Notes under the pieces: model-generated
Told to the model about the DNA's origin: nothing
The model's input: the letters and a program-made list of their open reading frames with translations, nothing else
Databases searched by the model: none
Source: an uncultured Clostridia bacterium
GTDB lineage: Bacteria > Bacillota > Clostridia > Oscillospirales > Acutalibacteraceae
NCBI GenBank assembly: GCA_947630285.1
Contig: CANRHD010000012.1
Span: 1-63,425 of the forward strand
DNA length: 63,425 bases
Direction: 5' to 3'
Translations under genes and position numbers: made by a program
Shown: positions 21,960 to 31,539 of the stretch, one piece after another
How positions within the stretch are numbered: the stretch's first letter is position 1
How the letters are laid out: each line of letters opens with the position of its first letter

Positions 21960-21966
21960 ACAAATT

Positions 21967-22028
21967 ACCCCCTTGACATTTAATATTATGGGGGTTATAA
22001 TCTCTGAGTATAAGGGGATATAATCCCC
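21967..22028 (+). promoter_or_regulatory. Promoter and probable operators of the ligase cluster
   Basis: TTGACA (21973-21978), 17-nt spacer, TATAAT (21996-22001), both perfect. An inverted repeat, ACCCCC (21967-21972) with GGGGGT (21990-21995), brackets the -35 box. A second palindrome, GGGGATATAATCCCC (22014-22028), lies just downstream of the expected start site. The arms resemble each other and fit two binding sites of the divergent XRE protein (inference). Confidence 0.7.
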
Positions 22029-22093
22029 ATACGGCTATTTTTTAATATCGCACCCGTCCTGTAAGGATAATATATATAAGTGAGGAAAAGGAA

Positions 22094-23848
22094 ATGACAG
22101 AAGATTTTAAAAAACTTCGTGAGACAGTTTTAAAAATAGAAAGAGCCGGTGATATAGAAAAAATTTTAAAACACGATACTGTTTATAATAGATTTAAAGA
22201 AACAGCAGAAGAAAATCCGAATTTAATTGCAATTAATTATTTTGGAAACAAAATGTCTTATAGACGCATATTATCCTTAATCGATACCGCTGCAAATGGT
22301 TTTGCTTGTTTGGGTGTAAAGAAAAACGATGTTGTGGTAATGAGCATGCTATCTGTTCCCTATGGAATTGTAACATTTTATGCCTTGGATAAAATAGGTG
22401 CAACCATACATTTGGTGAATTGCGCTGCAAATAAAGATGAATTAATTAGAGAACTTAAAAACTTTAAATCGGATATATTTGTGGGAAACGATATTTTTTG
22501 CAATAACGACACAATGAGTGCGTTTAAAAAATTAAACATTTCAAAAATAGTAACAGTTTCATTGACAGATACCATGCCAAATAAGTTAAACGCCGATAGA
22601 GCAAAATATTTATTAGTTGAGAAATTAAAAGGACTGCCAAAGAAAAATTATAACGGAAATAATATAATAAATTATGAACAGTTATTGGAATTAGGAAGAA
22701 AAAGCAATATTGATGTGCCAATGTGCGAATATGAAAAAAATCATATGGCAACAGTCGCATATACATCTGGATCTACCGGCTCTGCAAAAGCCTGCGTTGC
22801 AAATTGGGAAGCGATTGACTCAATGGTTCAAGTTATGGCAATGACAGAGCAAGGGCGATTTGAAAAAGGCGATGTTATGTTCACAATGACACCGCTTTGG
22901 ATTTATTATTCTCTGCTTAATATGGTGCATGAACCTTTATGCTTGGGTGTAACTCTTGGACTTGATCCGTTATACAATCCAAAAGATATGGTTAAAAGAA
23001 ATGAACAGTATCATTTCAATCATTGGCTAACCGCACCTTTTTATATAGAAAAATCAATAAATAACGCAAAAGATACCGATTGTTCAAAATGGAAAATAAT
23101 TCTAACAGGCGCAGAACCTTTAAAAAATGAATTAAAGTTCAAAACAGATGAATACATAAAAAGGAATGGCGGAACTACGGAATTAGTTCAAGGATACGGT
23201 GCAACGGAAGGCCTCGGTTCTCTTCTTTATTGCTATTATAAAAATCCGAGTTTGGGATCGGTTGGGAAACCGTGTGTAGGTAATTTTATTAAAATTGTAA
23301 ATCCCGAAACAAATAAAGAGGCCGCCCCATATGAATCCGGTATTGCATATATATACAGTCCCACTTTAATGAAAGAATATTACAACGATATACAGTCTAC
23401 AAAGGAAGCATTAGTAAAGGACGAAAATGGCGCAATTTGGTATAAATCGGGCGACTATGCTTGGCTCAACGAGAGGGGCGAAATGTTTTTTGATGACAGA
23501 GAAAAAAGATTGGTGCTTACCTTAGACTCTCAAAACAATCCTACAAAGATAAGTCCTATGCGTGTTAAAACAACAATGGAAAATATGGATATAATCGAAA
23601 AAGGAGAACTTATTACAATTCCCGATGAAAAAATAATCAATAAACCCATTGCTGTAATTAAAGTAAAAAAAGGGATTGGGGAAAATGTTCAAACAAAAAA
23701 TTCCATATTAGATTATTTAAGAAGCAGAGTCCCCGAATATATGCTCCCGAAAGAAATTATTTTTATTAATAGCTTCCCTTTGACCTCTTCATCAAAGGTA
23801 GATACAAAGAGGTTAGAGGAAATGTATGAAAATAACAAGTTAAAGTAA
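22094..23848 (+). CDS. AMP-binding acyl/aryl ligase (ANL superfamily), ligase 1 of 3
   Basis: A 584-residue adenylate-forming enzyme. ATP-binding motif YTSGSTGSAKA (223-233), GYGATEG near residue 368, SGDYAW near 457 and a C-terminal lysine region TSSSKVDTK mark an intact two-domain ligase that activates a carboxylate as its adenylate, usually for transfer to CoA or a carrier protein. The substrate cannot be read from the sequence. Base composition is very AT-rich compared with the host genes. The leader AAGTGAGGAAAAGGAA and ATGACAG start are shared with ligases 2 and 3, supporting this start and a duplication origin. No carrier protein, thioesterase or condensing enzyme lies nearby. Confidence 0.85.
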   Translation: MTEDFKKLRETVLKIERAGDIEKILKHDTVYNRFKETAEENPNLIAINYFGNKMSYRRILSLIDTAANGFACLGVKKNDVVVMSMLSVPYGIVTFYALDKIGATIHLVNCAANKDELIRELKNFKSDIFVGNDIFCNNDTMSAFKKLNISKIVTVSLTDTMPNKLNADRAKYLLVEKLKGLPKKNYNGNNIINYEQLLELGRKSNIDVPMCEYEKNHMATVAYTSGSTGSAKACVANWEAIDSMVQVMAMTEQGRFEKGDVMFTMTPLWIYYSLLNMVHEPLCLGVTLGLDPLYNPKDMVKRNEQYHFNHWLTAPFYIEKSINNAKDTDCSKWKIILTGAEPLKNELKFKTDEYIKRNGGTTELVQGYGATEGLGSLLYCYYKNPSLGSVGKPCVGNFIKIVNPETNKEAAPYESGIAYIYSPTLMKEYYNDIQSTKEALVKDENGAIWYKSGDYAWLNERGEMFFDDREKRLVLTLDSQNNPTKISPMRVKTTMENMDIIEKGELITIPDEKIINKPIAVIKVKKGIGENVQTKNSILDYLRSRVPEYMLPKEIIFINSFPLTSSSKVDTKRLEEMYENNKLK

Positions 23849-23886
23849 GATGTGATTTTTCACAAAAACAAAGTGAGGAAAAGGAA

Positions 23887-25587
23887 ATGACAGGATATCC
23901 CTCTATAGATAAACCATGGCTTAAATATTACAGCGAAGAGGTAATTAATGCTAAACTGCCTAAAAAAACATTGTACCGATGTTTAAAAGACAATAATGCA
24001 GATTTCCCGAATAATACAGCTCTAAATTATTTTAACAATAAAATCGACTACAAAACGCTCATTGAAAAAACAGATATTACAGCCGCCGCATTATCTCAAC
24101 TCGGTATTAAAAACGGCGATATAATAACCTTTTTAATGCCTACGCTTCCCGAAACGGTATATTTACTTTATGCCATAAGCAAAATCGGTGCTATTGCAAA
24201 CATGGTAGACCCGAGAACGAGTGCCGACGGAATAAAAAAATATATTTGCGAAGTTAAGTCTAAGGTCATCGTTACCGTTGACGCCGCATATGAAAAGCTA
24301 AGCGAAATAACGAACGAGCTTGAATTTATAAACAAAATTATTGTTGTCTCACCTGCCGATTCTCTTCCCCTGCCGATAAAAATACTCTTTAAGCTGCGTA
24401 ATCGTTCAAAAATAAAGTATAAACAAAATTGTATCAAATGGGAAAATTTTTATTCTTTAGGGGACAAAAGGGCAAGTGTTGAAGAAAAATATATTGAAAA
24501 CCGTCCTGTTGTTATTGTGCATACAGGAGGGACAACAGGCTTTCCCAAGGGCGTTGTATTAACAAATGATAACTTAAATGCGGCAGCATATCAATGTTTA
24601 ATTTCCGGCATAGATATGAGGCGAGAACATACTTGGCTTAATATAATGCCTCCGTTTATCGCATACGGCGTCGGAAACGGTCTGCATTTACCTCTTATAA
24701 TAGGCATGGAGGTTTATCTGATACCTCAATTTGATCCAAATAAATTTGACCGACTGATAATAAAATATAAACCAAACCATATGGTAGGGGTTCCATCTCA
24801 TTACGGGAATTTAATAAAAAGCAAAAATCTTGTCAAAGCTGATTTATCCTATATAATAGCTCCGACTGTCGGCGGAGACACTATGGATAAAAACTTGGAA
24901 ATTGCAACCAATAGCTTTTTAAAAGAACATAACTGCGAATATGCAATAACAAAGGGATACGGTATGACAGAGGTGTGCGCCGCTGTAAGCGTATGTATTT
25001 CAAACGAGTGTAATAAATTGGGAAGTGTGGGTATTCCGTTTTCCCACACTTTAATTTCAATTTTTGACCCTGATACCGATAAAGAACTCAAATACGGTGA
25101 ACCCGGAGAAATTTGCATATCCGGACCGAATACAATGCTTGGCTACTTTAATAACGAAAAAGAAACCAATCATATCATAAAAAGACATTCCGACGGTGAG
25201 CTTTGGGTGCATTCGGGGGATATAGGATATATGACAGAAGAAGGCTTTCTGTATATACTTGACAGATTGAAAAGGATCATAATCCGCCATGACGGATTTA
25301 AAATTTTTCCGTCCGAAATTGAAAAGTGCATACTTTCCACGGGCCTCGTAAAAAATGTTGCCGCAGTAAAAATTCCTGACAATGAACATGTGCAAGGATA
25401 TCTTCCGGCAGTTTTTATTGTGCCAAACGAGGAAAATATAAATAATGATGAAATAGAAGAAAAAATTAAAAATGCTTGTAAACAGCGGTTGCCTGAATAC
25501 AGCTTACCTAAGGAATATTATTTTATTGACAGCTTACCGTTAACGCCAATAGGCAAGGTCGATTATTTAAAGCTTGAAAACCTATGA
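23887..25587 (+). CDS. AMP-binding acyl/aryl ligase (ANL superfamily), ligase 2 of 3
   Basis: A 566-residue adenylate-forming enzyme with a textbook set of motifs: VHTGGTTGFPKGV near residue 213, GYGMTE near 358, HSGDIGYMTEEGFLYILDRLKRII near 440, and the catalytic lysine in LPLTPIGKVDYLKLE near the C-terminus. It resembles acyl-CoA synthetases more closely than ligase 1 does. The gene starts 38 bases after ligase 1 behind the same AAGTGAGGAAAAGGAA leader. It overlaps the open frame that precedes ligase 3, with only 40 bases between the stop and the preferred ligase 3 start. Substrate unknown; a fatty, aromatic or amino-acid carboxylate is possible. Confidence 0.85.
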   Translation: MTGYPSIDKPWLKYYSEEVINAKLPKKTLYRCLKDNNADFPNNTALNYFNNKIDYKTLIEKTDITAAALSQLGIKNGDIITFLMPTLPETVYLLYAISKIGAIANMVDPRTSADGIKKYICEVKSKVIVTVDAAYEKLSEITNELEFINKIIVVSPADSLPLPIKILFKLRNRSKIKYKQNCIKWENFYSLGDKRASVEEKYIENRPVVIVHTGGTTGFPKGVVLTNDNLNAAAYQCLISGIDMRREHTWLNIMPPFIAYGVGNGLHLPLIIGMEVYLIPQFDPNKFDRLIIKYKPNHMVGVPSHYGNLIKSKNLVKADLSYIIAPTVGGDTMDKNLEIATNSFLKEHNCEYAITKGYGMTEVCAAVSVCISNECNKLGSVGIPFSHTLISIFDPDTDKELKYGEPGEICISGPNTMLGYFNNEKETNHIIKRHSDGELWVHSGDIGYMTEEGFLYILDRLKRIIIRHDGFKIFPSEIEKCILSTGLVKNVAAVKIPDNEHVQGYLPAVFIVPNEENINNDEIEEKIKNACKQRLPEYSLPKEYYFIDSLPLTPIGKVDYLKLENL

Positions 25588-25627
25588 ATACATAAAAGCA
25601 AGAAATTATATAAGTGAGGAAAAGGAA

Positions 25628-27538
25628 ATGACAGAAAACCTATTAAATATCAAAAAGACAAAGTACCGTTATTTTATGGAAAATGTTGATTTATCAAAAA
25701 AACGGACAGCTATAATTTATACGATACCCGTTGACAAAGAGCCTTTGCCTGATTCCGACGAGCTTAACAGAGATTACCCGACGGTTGAAATATCCAACAA
25801 AAAGCTGGTTGAAATGATAGAAAAAACAGCTAAGGCGCTTATTGCTTTTGGCATAAAGAAAGGTGATGTTGTAACGATATGTCAGACCAACACGCCCGAA
25901 ATACTGTATATGGATTATGCTTTAAATAAAATAGGCGCTATCGCCAATTACATATATCCGAATGTGACGGCCGAAGAGATGCGTTACTATTTGGACGAAA
26001 TGGATTCGCAGTATATGTTTATACTTGACGATGCACCGATAAAAGCAAATGTTAAAAAGGCTGTTGAGGGAACGGGTATAAAGCTCATTTCATCATCGGT
26101 TATAGAATCATTTCCGAAAATTTTCAAAACGATTGCCTCTAAAAAAGCTCCTGTAAGCACCGAAACACTTAAAAACGAGACAAAATGGGCAGAGTTTATC
26201 AAAAACGGTAAGTCGGTTGACGAAGCGAAAGAAGCACCGTATTCACCTAACGCCACTTGCAGTTATGTCCACACAAGCGGCACATCGAGTACGCCTAAAG
26301 CCGTTATTGAAACAAATGAAAATGTAAATAGCGTAGTAATGAATAATAGAAAAAGTGGAATGATTTTTGAGGTGGGAAGTGTTTGCGTACAGACAATACC
26401 ACAATTTGTTGAATATGGAAAAACAACTAATCATATTTGCCTTTCTAATAGTTTATGCTTAATAATTATACCTGAAATGAATCCTAAAAACTATTATGAT
26501 TTGATAAACAAATTTAAACCTCAATTCAGTTATTCGACACCTTCACACGCCCGTGAATTAATAAAAAGGCCAACCGATATGAGTAATACTATTGGTTTAT
26601 GCTTCGGTGGTGACGGATTTGATGATATTGAAGAAAAGTTAAATAAATACCTTAAAGATAACGGTTCAACTTTTCCGGCTATTCAAGGCTATGGTTCAAC
26701 TGAAATTAGCGCAGCGGCAATATCAAATGCTCCCCATTGTAATAAATTTGGTTCTATCGGCAAGCCCTTAGGCGAAACAAAAGCAATAATCGTAAATCCG
26801 GGCACTTTTGATATTATTGACGAGCCTGATACAATAGGCGAGCTGTGCCTTACAGGGCCCGGCGTTACAATGGGATATGCCGGCAACAGCAAGGAGGAAA
26901 CCGACAAGGTATTTATACGCCACCCGGACGGGCTTATCTATGTTCACATGGGCGACCTTGCAAGGCGTGACAAAGACGGATTTTACTATTACGAGGGCAG
27001 AATAAAAAATGTTATCGCCCGTAAATCATTTAAATTTGCTCCGAAAGAGATTGAGGACGCTATTATGTCCCACCCAAAATGCACGCAATGCGTTGTTGTC
27101 GGAAAATACGACAGCGAGGAGGGACAGGTTCCGAGCGCACACATAGTACTGAACGATAATTCGCAGGCCGAAAAAACTCTTGACGAAATAGTTGAAATTG
27201 TAAACCGAAGCGTTCAGGAATTTCACAGGCCGACAGTTTATAAAATTAAATCCGAAATAGTCAGAACAAGGAACAATAAGACGAACATTAACGCACTTAA
27301 AATTGAGGATATAGCAACCATACCGTCGGAAATAACCGACGCCGTTATAAGTTTAGCCGATAATAAAGATTATGACTATAGGCTGACCTTATTTTCCGAT
27401 TTGGAAATATCCGATAAAAACAGTATAATAGATTTTATCGAAACAACCGCAAAAAATGAAAAAGTGCTGAACGGAAAAATTGAATATTCATTTACTCTCG
27501 GCAGAAGCGACAGAACAATAAGACAGATAACCGATTGA
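25628..27538 (+). CDS. AMP-binding acyl/aryl ligase (ANL superfamily), ligase 3 of 3
   Basis: A 636-residue adenylate-forming enzyme: VHTSGTSSTPKAV near residue 214, GYGSTEIS near 355, HMGDLARRDKDGFYYYEGR near 440, and a C-terminal domain with a TRNNKTNINALK segment at the expected lysine position. About 60 residues extend beyond that as a tail absent from ligase 2. The ATG at 25628 is chosen because it follows the same AAGTGAGGAAAAGGAA leader as the sister genes; the frame is open upstream to 25574. The middle of the gene (about 26300-26780) looks more AT-rich than both ends, suggesting mosaic ancestry. Substrate unknown. A terminator follows at 27568. Confidence 0.85.
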   Translation: MTENLLNIKKTKYRYFMENVDLSKKRTAIIYTIPVDKEPLPDSDELNRDYPTVEISNKKLVEMIEKTAKALIAFGIKKGDVVTICQTNTPEILYMDYALNKIGAIANYIYPNVTAEEMRYYLDEMDSQYMFILDDAPIKANVKKAVEGTGIKLISSSVIESFPKIFKTIASKKAPVSTETLKNETKWAEFIKNGKSVDEAKEAPYSPNATCSYVHTSGTSSTPKAVIETNENVNSVVMNNRKSGMIFEVGSVCVQTIPQFVEYGKTTNHICLSNSLCLIIIPEMNPKNYYDLINKFKPQFSYSTPSHARELIKRPTDMSNTIGLCFGGDGFDDIEEKLNKYLKDNGSTFPAIQGYGSTEISAAAISNAPHCNKFGSIGKPLGETKAIIVNPGTFDIIDEPDTIGELCLTGPGVTMGYAGNSKEETDKVFIRHPDGLIYVHMGDLARRDKDGFYYYEGRIKNVIARKSFKFAPKEIEDAIMSHPKCTQCVVVGKYDSEEGQVPSAHIVLNDNSQAEKTLDEIVEIVNRSVQEFHRPTVYKIKSEIVRTRNNKTNINALKIEDIATIPSEITDAVISLADNKDYDYRLTLFSDLEISDKNSIIDFIETTAKNEKVLNGKIEYSFTLGRSDRTIRQITD

Positions 27539-27567
27539 TTTTAGCAAAAGAACAGTTTACGGACAAT

Positions 27568-27603
27568 CAAAAACGGACAGGTCACCCTGTCCGTTTCGTT
27601 TTT
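27568..27603 (+). terminator. Terminator of the ligase cluster; identical to the one at 21519
   Basis: Same hairpin and T-run as 21519-21554 with all 36 bases identical. It closes the three-ligase transcript 29 bases after the last stop codon. Confidence 0.9.
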
Positions 27604-27643
27604 AATATGTTGATTCTTTGGCTATTAAAATTTTTGAATGTTT

Positions 27644-27682
27644 AAATCAATAATTAAAATCAATAATTAAAATCAATAATTT
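27644..27682. repeat. Three tandem copies of a 13-bp AT-rich unit
   Basis: AAATCAATAATTA occurs at 27644-27656 and 27657-27669, with a third copy (last base changed) at 27670-27682, in the gap between the ligase terminator and the convergent GH3 gene. No function is evident. Confidence 0.7.
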
Positions 27683-27709
27683 AAAATTAAGATTTAAAAT
27701 TTCGGCTTA

Positions 27710-30157
27710 TTATATCTGTTTAAGTCTGCCGAGCTTCTTAATTCCGCCGCCGAAGAGGAAGCCGCCTATCATTTTGCCAAGGCCTCTCCAGAATTTGCCC
27801 TCATTGAGCATAATCAGCAAGCCCTCCGCCATTTTGGGGCTGAAAATTCCAAAGCTCATTGAAATGAAATTCTTTATCGGAGTTTGCAAGGCAACGGCGC
27901 CCATCATCGTTTCCGCACCGAGGAATTTTGTAAGAAGTCTGCAAAGCCTGCCGCCCCATTTTGTATCCGCCGAATCCTCAAGAGTATTGAGTATGGTAAG
28001 GGGCTGACTCTTATCCCTCGTATTTGTGGGAATTTCGTGACCCAATACCGCCGTATATTCGCTGTCGGAAACATTTTTGATATTCGCAGTATAGTACGAG
28101 GGGGCAAGGGTTTTGTAATCGGGTATCGGATAATTTGAAGTGGACTCAACATTAACCGAAGCCTCCATTTTTATATCCCTGCTCGAAGCGCCTACGAGGA
28201 TTTTAAATTCGCCGCTTTCAACCTGCCAGTCGTGAGCGTCAACATTGTAAAACGCAAACGCCCTCTTGCCAAGCTCTATTGAAACCTCTTTTTCCTCGCC
28301 TACCTTTAAAAATACCTTTTTGAAGCCTTTAAGCTCCTTTACGGGTCTGTAAATGGTGCTTTCAACATCGGAAACATAGAGCTGTGCAATCTCTGCACCG
28401 TCGCAGCTACCGGTATTCTTTATCTTAAATGTAACGGTAAGGGTATCGGTATCCTTAATCCTGTCAGCCGAAAGCTTTAAGTCGCTGTATTCAAAGCTGG
28501 TATATGAAAGGCCGTGGCCGAACGGGAAACGAACCGGAATATTTGCCGAGTCGTAATATCTGTAGCCTACATAAACGCCCTCTCTGTACTCAACGGAAAC
28601 GGAAGTGCCGGGGAAATAATTTGCGCTTGAATTGTCCTCGAGCGCCATAGGATAGGTTTCCGCAAGCTTGCCGGAGGGGTTGACCTCGCCGTAAAGTATA
28701 TCGCAAACGGCGCTGCCTGCCGCCTGACCCGTAAGGAACTGGTTTAGGATTGCCGGTACGCTGTCCGCCCATGGCATTTCAACCGAAGCGCCGCCCGAAA
28801 GCACAACAACCACATTCCTGTTGACCTTTAAAACCTCCTCAACAAGCTTGTTGTGAAGCGGAGGAATACCGAGATGCTTTCTGTCGTTACCCTCTGTTTC
28901 AAACTCATCGGTAAGGCCGATAAAGAGCAACGCAACCTCGGCGTTTTTAGCCTTTTCAACGGCCTCGGCAATAAAGCTTTCGTCCGTAATTTTGTTTTTC
29001 TTTTCGGTTGAATAGCCCTGTGCATATTCAAAATTTACGCCCATAGTCTTAAGAGTGTCATAGGCGTTGTCAAGCTTAATGGGGTTGATAAGCGAAGAAC
29101 CTGCGCCCTGATAACGGGGCTTTTTCGCCATTTCGCCGATAACCGCAATTTTCTGCTCCTTTTTAAGGGGAAGAATATTGCCGTCATTCTTCATCAATAC
29201 CATACACTGCGTTGCGATTTTCTTTGAAATCTCATGATGGGCGTCGGGGTCGTATGTATATTCGCCGAGAGTTTTAACGGACTTGTCAACCATATCGAGT
29301 ATAAGGTCAACCGCATGGTCCAAAACAGCCTCTTCAAGCTCGCCGCTGTTCACAGCCTCAACGATAAGCCTTGTACCCTCGCCGGAGGAGGTGGGCATTT
29401 CAAGCTCGTTGCCCGCCTTAAGGCCGGGAACTCTCTCGTTCTCTGCGCCCCAGTCCGTTACAACAAGGTTTTCGTAGCCGAAATCGTTACGCAAAACATC
29501 GGTGAGAAGCCATTTGTTTTCGGCGCAGTAATATCCGTTAAGCCTTTCGTAAGCGCACATTATAGTCCAGGGCTGAGCCTTTTTAACGGCTATTTCAAAA
29601 GGACGAAGATAAATTTCACGCAATGTTCTCTCGTCAACAACGGTATTAACGGTCATTCTGCGAGTTTCCTGGTTATTGGCGGCATAGTGCTTTAACGAAG
29701 TGCCTATACCCTTTGACTGAACGCCGTTTATGAACGCCGCAGACATTTCGCCGGCAAGCTCGGGATCTTCCGAAAAATACTCAAAATTTCTGCCGCAAAG
29801 GGGTGAACGCTTAATGTTTGTGCCGGGGCCCAAAAGTACGGAAACCCTTTCCTTTCTGCACTCGTCGCCAAGCGCCTCGCCCATTTCCCTGATAAGGTCA
29901 ACATCCCACGAACAGGCAGTAGCCGACGCTGTCGGGAAGCAAATAGCCGGTACGCCCTTGAGAAGGTCGGTTTCGCCCTTTTTGGCGGCGTCGGGATCGC
30001 CTTTTTTACGAATTCCGTGAGGGCCGTCGTTAAGGCCGACCGATTTAATGCCCAGGCGGTCGATAGGCTGGCTGTGCCAAAAGTCAAGTCCGTCGCACAT
30101 ACTCGCCTTTTCCTCAAGCGTCATTTTAGCTATAAGGTCTGCATGCTTTAATTCCAT
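27710..30157 (-). CDS. Glycoside hydrolase family 3, probable beta-glucosidase
   Basis: An 815-residue protein. Residues 1-300 form the GH3 barrel with KHYAANNQE and the nucleophile Asp235 in LVVTDWGA. Residues about 330-560 are the GH3 C-terminal alpha/beta domain (GLTDEFETEGNDR, FLTGQAAGSAVCDILYGEVNPSGKLAETYP). A fibronectin III-like domain follows (VEYREGVYVGYRYYD, FGHGLSYTSFEYS, KELKGFKKV). The last 100 residues are a hydrophobic, glycine-rich tail seen in some clostridial homologues. No signal peptide, so it probably acts in the cytoplasm on imported beta-linked oligosaccharides or glycosides; GGAGG precedes the ATG. The exact substrate is not predictable from sequence alone. Confidence 0.9.
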   Translation of the reverse strand: MELKHADLIAKMTLEEKASMCDGLDFWHSQPIDRLGIKSVGLNDGPHGIRKKGDPDAAKKGETDLLKGVPAICFPTASATACSWDVDLIREMGEALGDECRKERVSVLLGPGTNIKRSPLCGRNFEYFSEDPELAGEMSAAFINGVQSKGIGTSLKHYAANNQETRRMTVNTVVDERTLREIYLRPFEIAVKKAQPWTIMCAYERLNGYYCAENKWLLTDVLRNDFGYENLVVTDWGAENERVPGLKAGNELEMPTSSGEGTRLIVEAVNSGELEEAVLDHAVDLILDMVDKSVKTLGEYTYDPDAHHEISKKIATQCMVLMKNDGNILPLKKEQKIAVIGEMAKKPRYQGAGSSLINPIKLDNAYDTLKTMGVNFEYAQGYSTEKKNKITDESFIAEAVEKAKNAEVALLFIGLTDEFETEGNDRKHLGIPPLHNKLVEEVLKVNRNVVVVLSGGASVEMPWADSVPAILNQFLTGQAAGSAVCDILYGEVNPSGKLAETYPMALEDNSSANYFPGTSVSVEYREGVYVGYRYYDSANIPVRFPFGHGLSYTSFEYSDLKLSADRIKDTDTLTVTFKIKNTGSCDGAEIAQLYVSDVESTIYRPVKELKGFKKVFLKVGEEKEVSIELGKRAFAFYNVDAHDWQVESGEFKILVGASSRDIKMEASVNVESTSNYPIPDYKTLAPSYYTANIKNVSDSEYTAVLGHEIPTNTRDKSQPLTILNTLEDSADTKWGGRLCRLLTKFLGAETMMGAVALQTPIKNFISMSFGIFSPKMAEGLLIMLNEGKFWRGLGKMIGGFLFGGGIKKLGRLKQI

Positions 30158-30298
30158 AAAATTCTCCTCCTAAAAATCGGGACACAATCCGTCATTCTAA
30201 TATTAATACCATTATATAATATAATAATTTTGTTCATCTTTCAAGTATTTTGACAAATTTAATAGTAATTTTTGTAAAGATTTACGATAACAAATACC

Positions 30299-30325
30299 CC
30301 TGCTGAAAAACAGCAGGAGCGTTTT
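30299..30325. terminator. Hairpin between the DUF2804 and GH3 genes
   Basis: CCTGCTG (30299-30305) pairs with CAGCAGG (30311-30317) around five A. The T-run (GTTTTTTG) lies on the plus-strand side, while both neighbours are read on the minus strand, so its use as a terminator there is uncertain. Confidence 0.45.
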
Positions 30326-30333
30326 TTGAATTT

Positions 30334-31365
30334 TTAATATTTATTGTGTACCCTTTCGGCAAAGCAGGTTAAATCCTTAATTTCAAGCACCGTGCCGTCG
30401 TCAAGCACCGCTTTTCCGTTCATTTTGCCGAAAACCTGATGCTGGTCGGTGACTATAGCCTTGACATCAATTTTTGCACTGCGGTCGATAATCGGCGTAA
30501 AGTTCATTTCAAACCTGCCGTCCGAGGACGAGAAGGTCCACGGCTTCATATAGCTGTCACGGGGGATATGGAAATGAATATCGTCAAGCTTGTGCGCAAC
30601 GCCGTCATAAAAGAGTATGTTTTCCGTTGCGGAGCTTCTGTCGCTGAAGCCGTAGCCGATATTAAAGCCGAACGGCTTGCCGTTTATCACGGCGTTTCCG
30701 CTTCCCCAGTTCCAGGTGTTGTCGTAGGTCCAAACTCCCCTGCCCCAGTCGAGCGTGCCGAAATCCGTTTCGGGGTTAAAATTGTATTCCTTTCCGCCGT
30801 AAATAACCTTTCCGCTTGCACGCATACAGTTTATCTTTTGATTGTAATAGAAGCATTTGGGATTTTCCTTAAACGGCGTTGCGATAACCATAGTATCCAT
30901 TTCCGGCTGTTCGAGGCTGATGTCGCAGAACAGGTCCTTGTCGCCGTCAAACTCCCTAAAATCGCATTTTATATGCCGCTTCCCTTTGGAAACGGTAAAC
31001 TGCATATCGAGCCTGTTTTTCTTGCGGTAAGCGGTCGTGCCCGACGAGGAGTCCGACGGAAGCCTGAGCTTGCCCATCGGGAACGGATTGAGTATCGTTT
31101 GCGTATGCTCAAACGGCTTTTTAAAATCAATAAACGATGCGCTTTGAAGACCTATGTATCCGTCGTCCGATATTGTAAAGGCAACGGCAAAATCATCGGT
31201 CAGAACAATGTAGTAATCCCACTCTTTAATTCTGAATTTGGGCATTTTGATGTCTTTCCTGTCATACTTCCAGACAAGCTTTTTTGCCCAGCCCGGCTCG
31301 ATGATATGACCCTTTTTGTCGAGCAGTTTATGGACCTCGGTTACCTCATGATTTCTTTCATACAT
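30334..31365 (-). CDS. DUF2804-family protein
   Basis: A 343-residue soluble protein matching the DUF2804 family along its length: the early NPFPMGKLRLPSDSSSG block, ATPFKENPKCFYYNQKINCMRASGKV, FGTLDWGRGVWTYDNTWNWGSG and the GFNIGYGFSDRSSATENILFYDG segment. The family is reminiscent of beta-sandwich proteins and has no established activity that I know of. It sits between a GH3 glycosidase and a GH39-like secreted protein on the same strand, but gaps of 176 and 280 bases argue against a single operon. Confidence 0.85.
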   Translation of the reverse strand: MYERNHEVTEVHKLLDKKGHIIEPGWAKKLVWKYDRKDIKMPKFRIKEWDYYIVLTDDFAVAFTISDDGYIGLQSASFIDFKKPFEHTQTILNPFPMGKLRLPSDSSSGTTAYRKKNRLDMQFTVSKGKRHIKCDFREFDGDKDLFCDISLEQPEMDTMVIATPFKENPKCFYYNQKINCMRASGKVIYGGKEYNFNPETDFGTLDWGRGVWTYDNTWNWGSGNAVINGKPFGFNIGYGFSDRSSATENILFYDGVAHKLDDIHFHIPRDSYMKPWTFSSSDGRFEMNFTPIIDRSAKIDVKAIVTDQHQVFGKMNGKAVLDDGTVLEIKDLTCFAERVHNKY

Positions 31366-31539
31366 GAAAATTCCCCCTATACTGTGCTTTTATATTATAT
31401 TACTATTTTAAATAAAAATAAAGGGGTTTTCTAAAATTTTTTATATGTTTTGCATAAGCGCAAAAAATCGGACGGAAAGAAAAAACTGTCCGTCCGATTA
31501 AATCTGCCGATAAACTGCCCTGGAATTTTTTTAATATTA

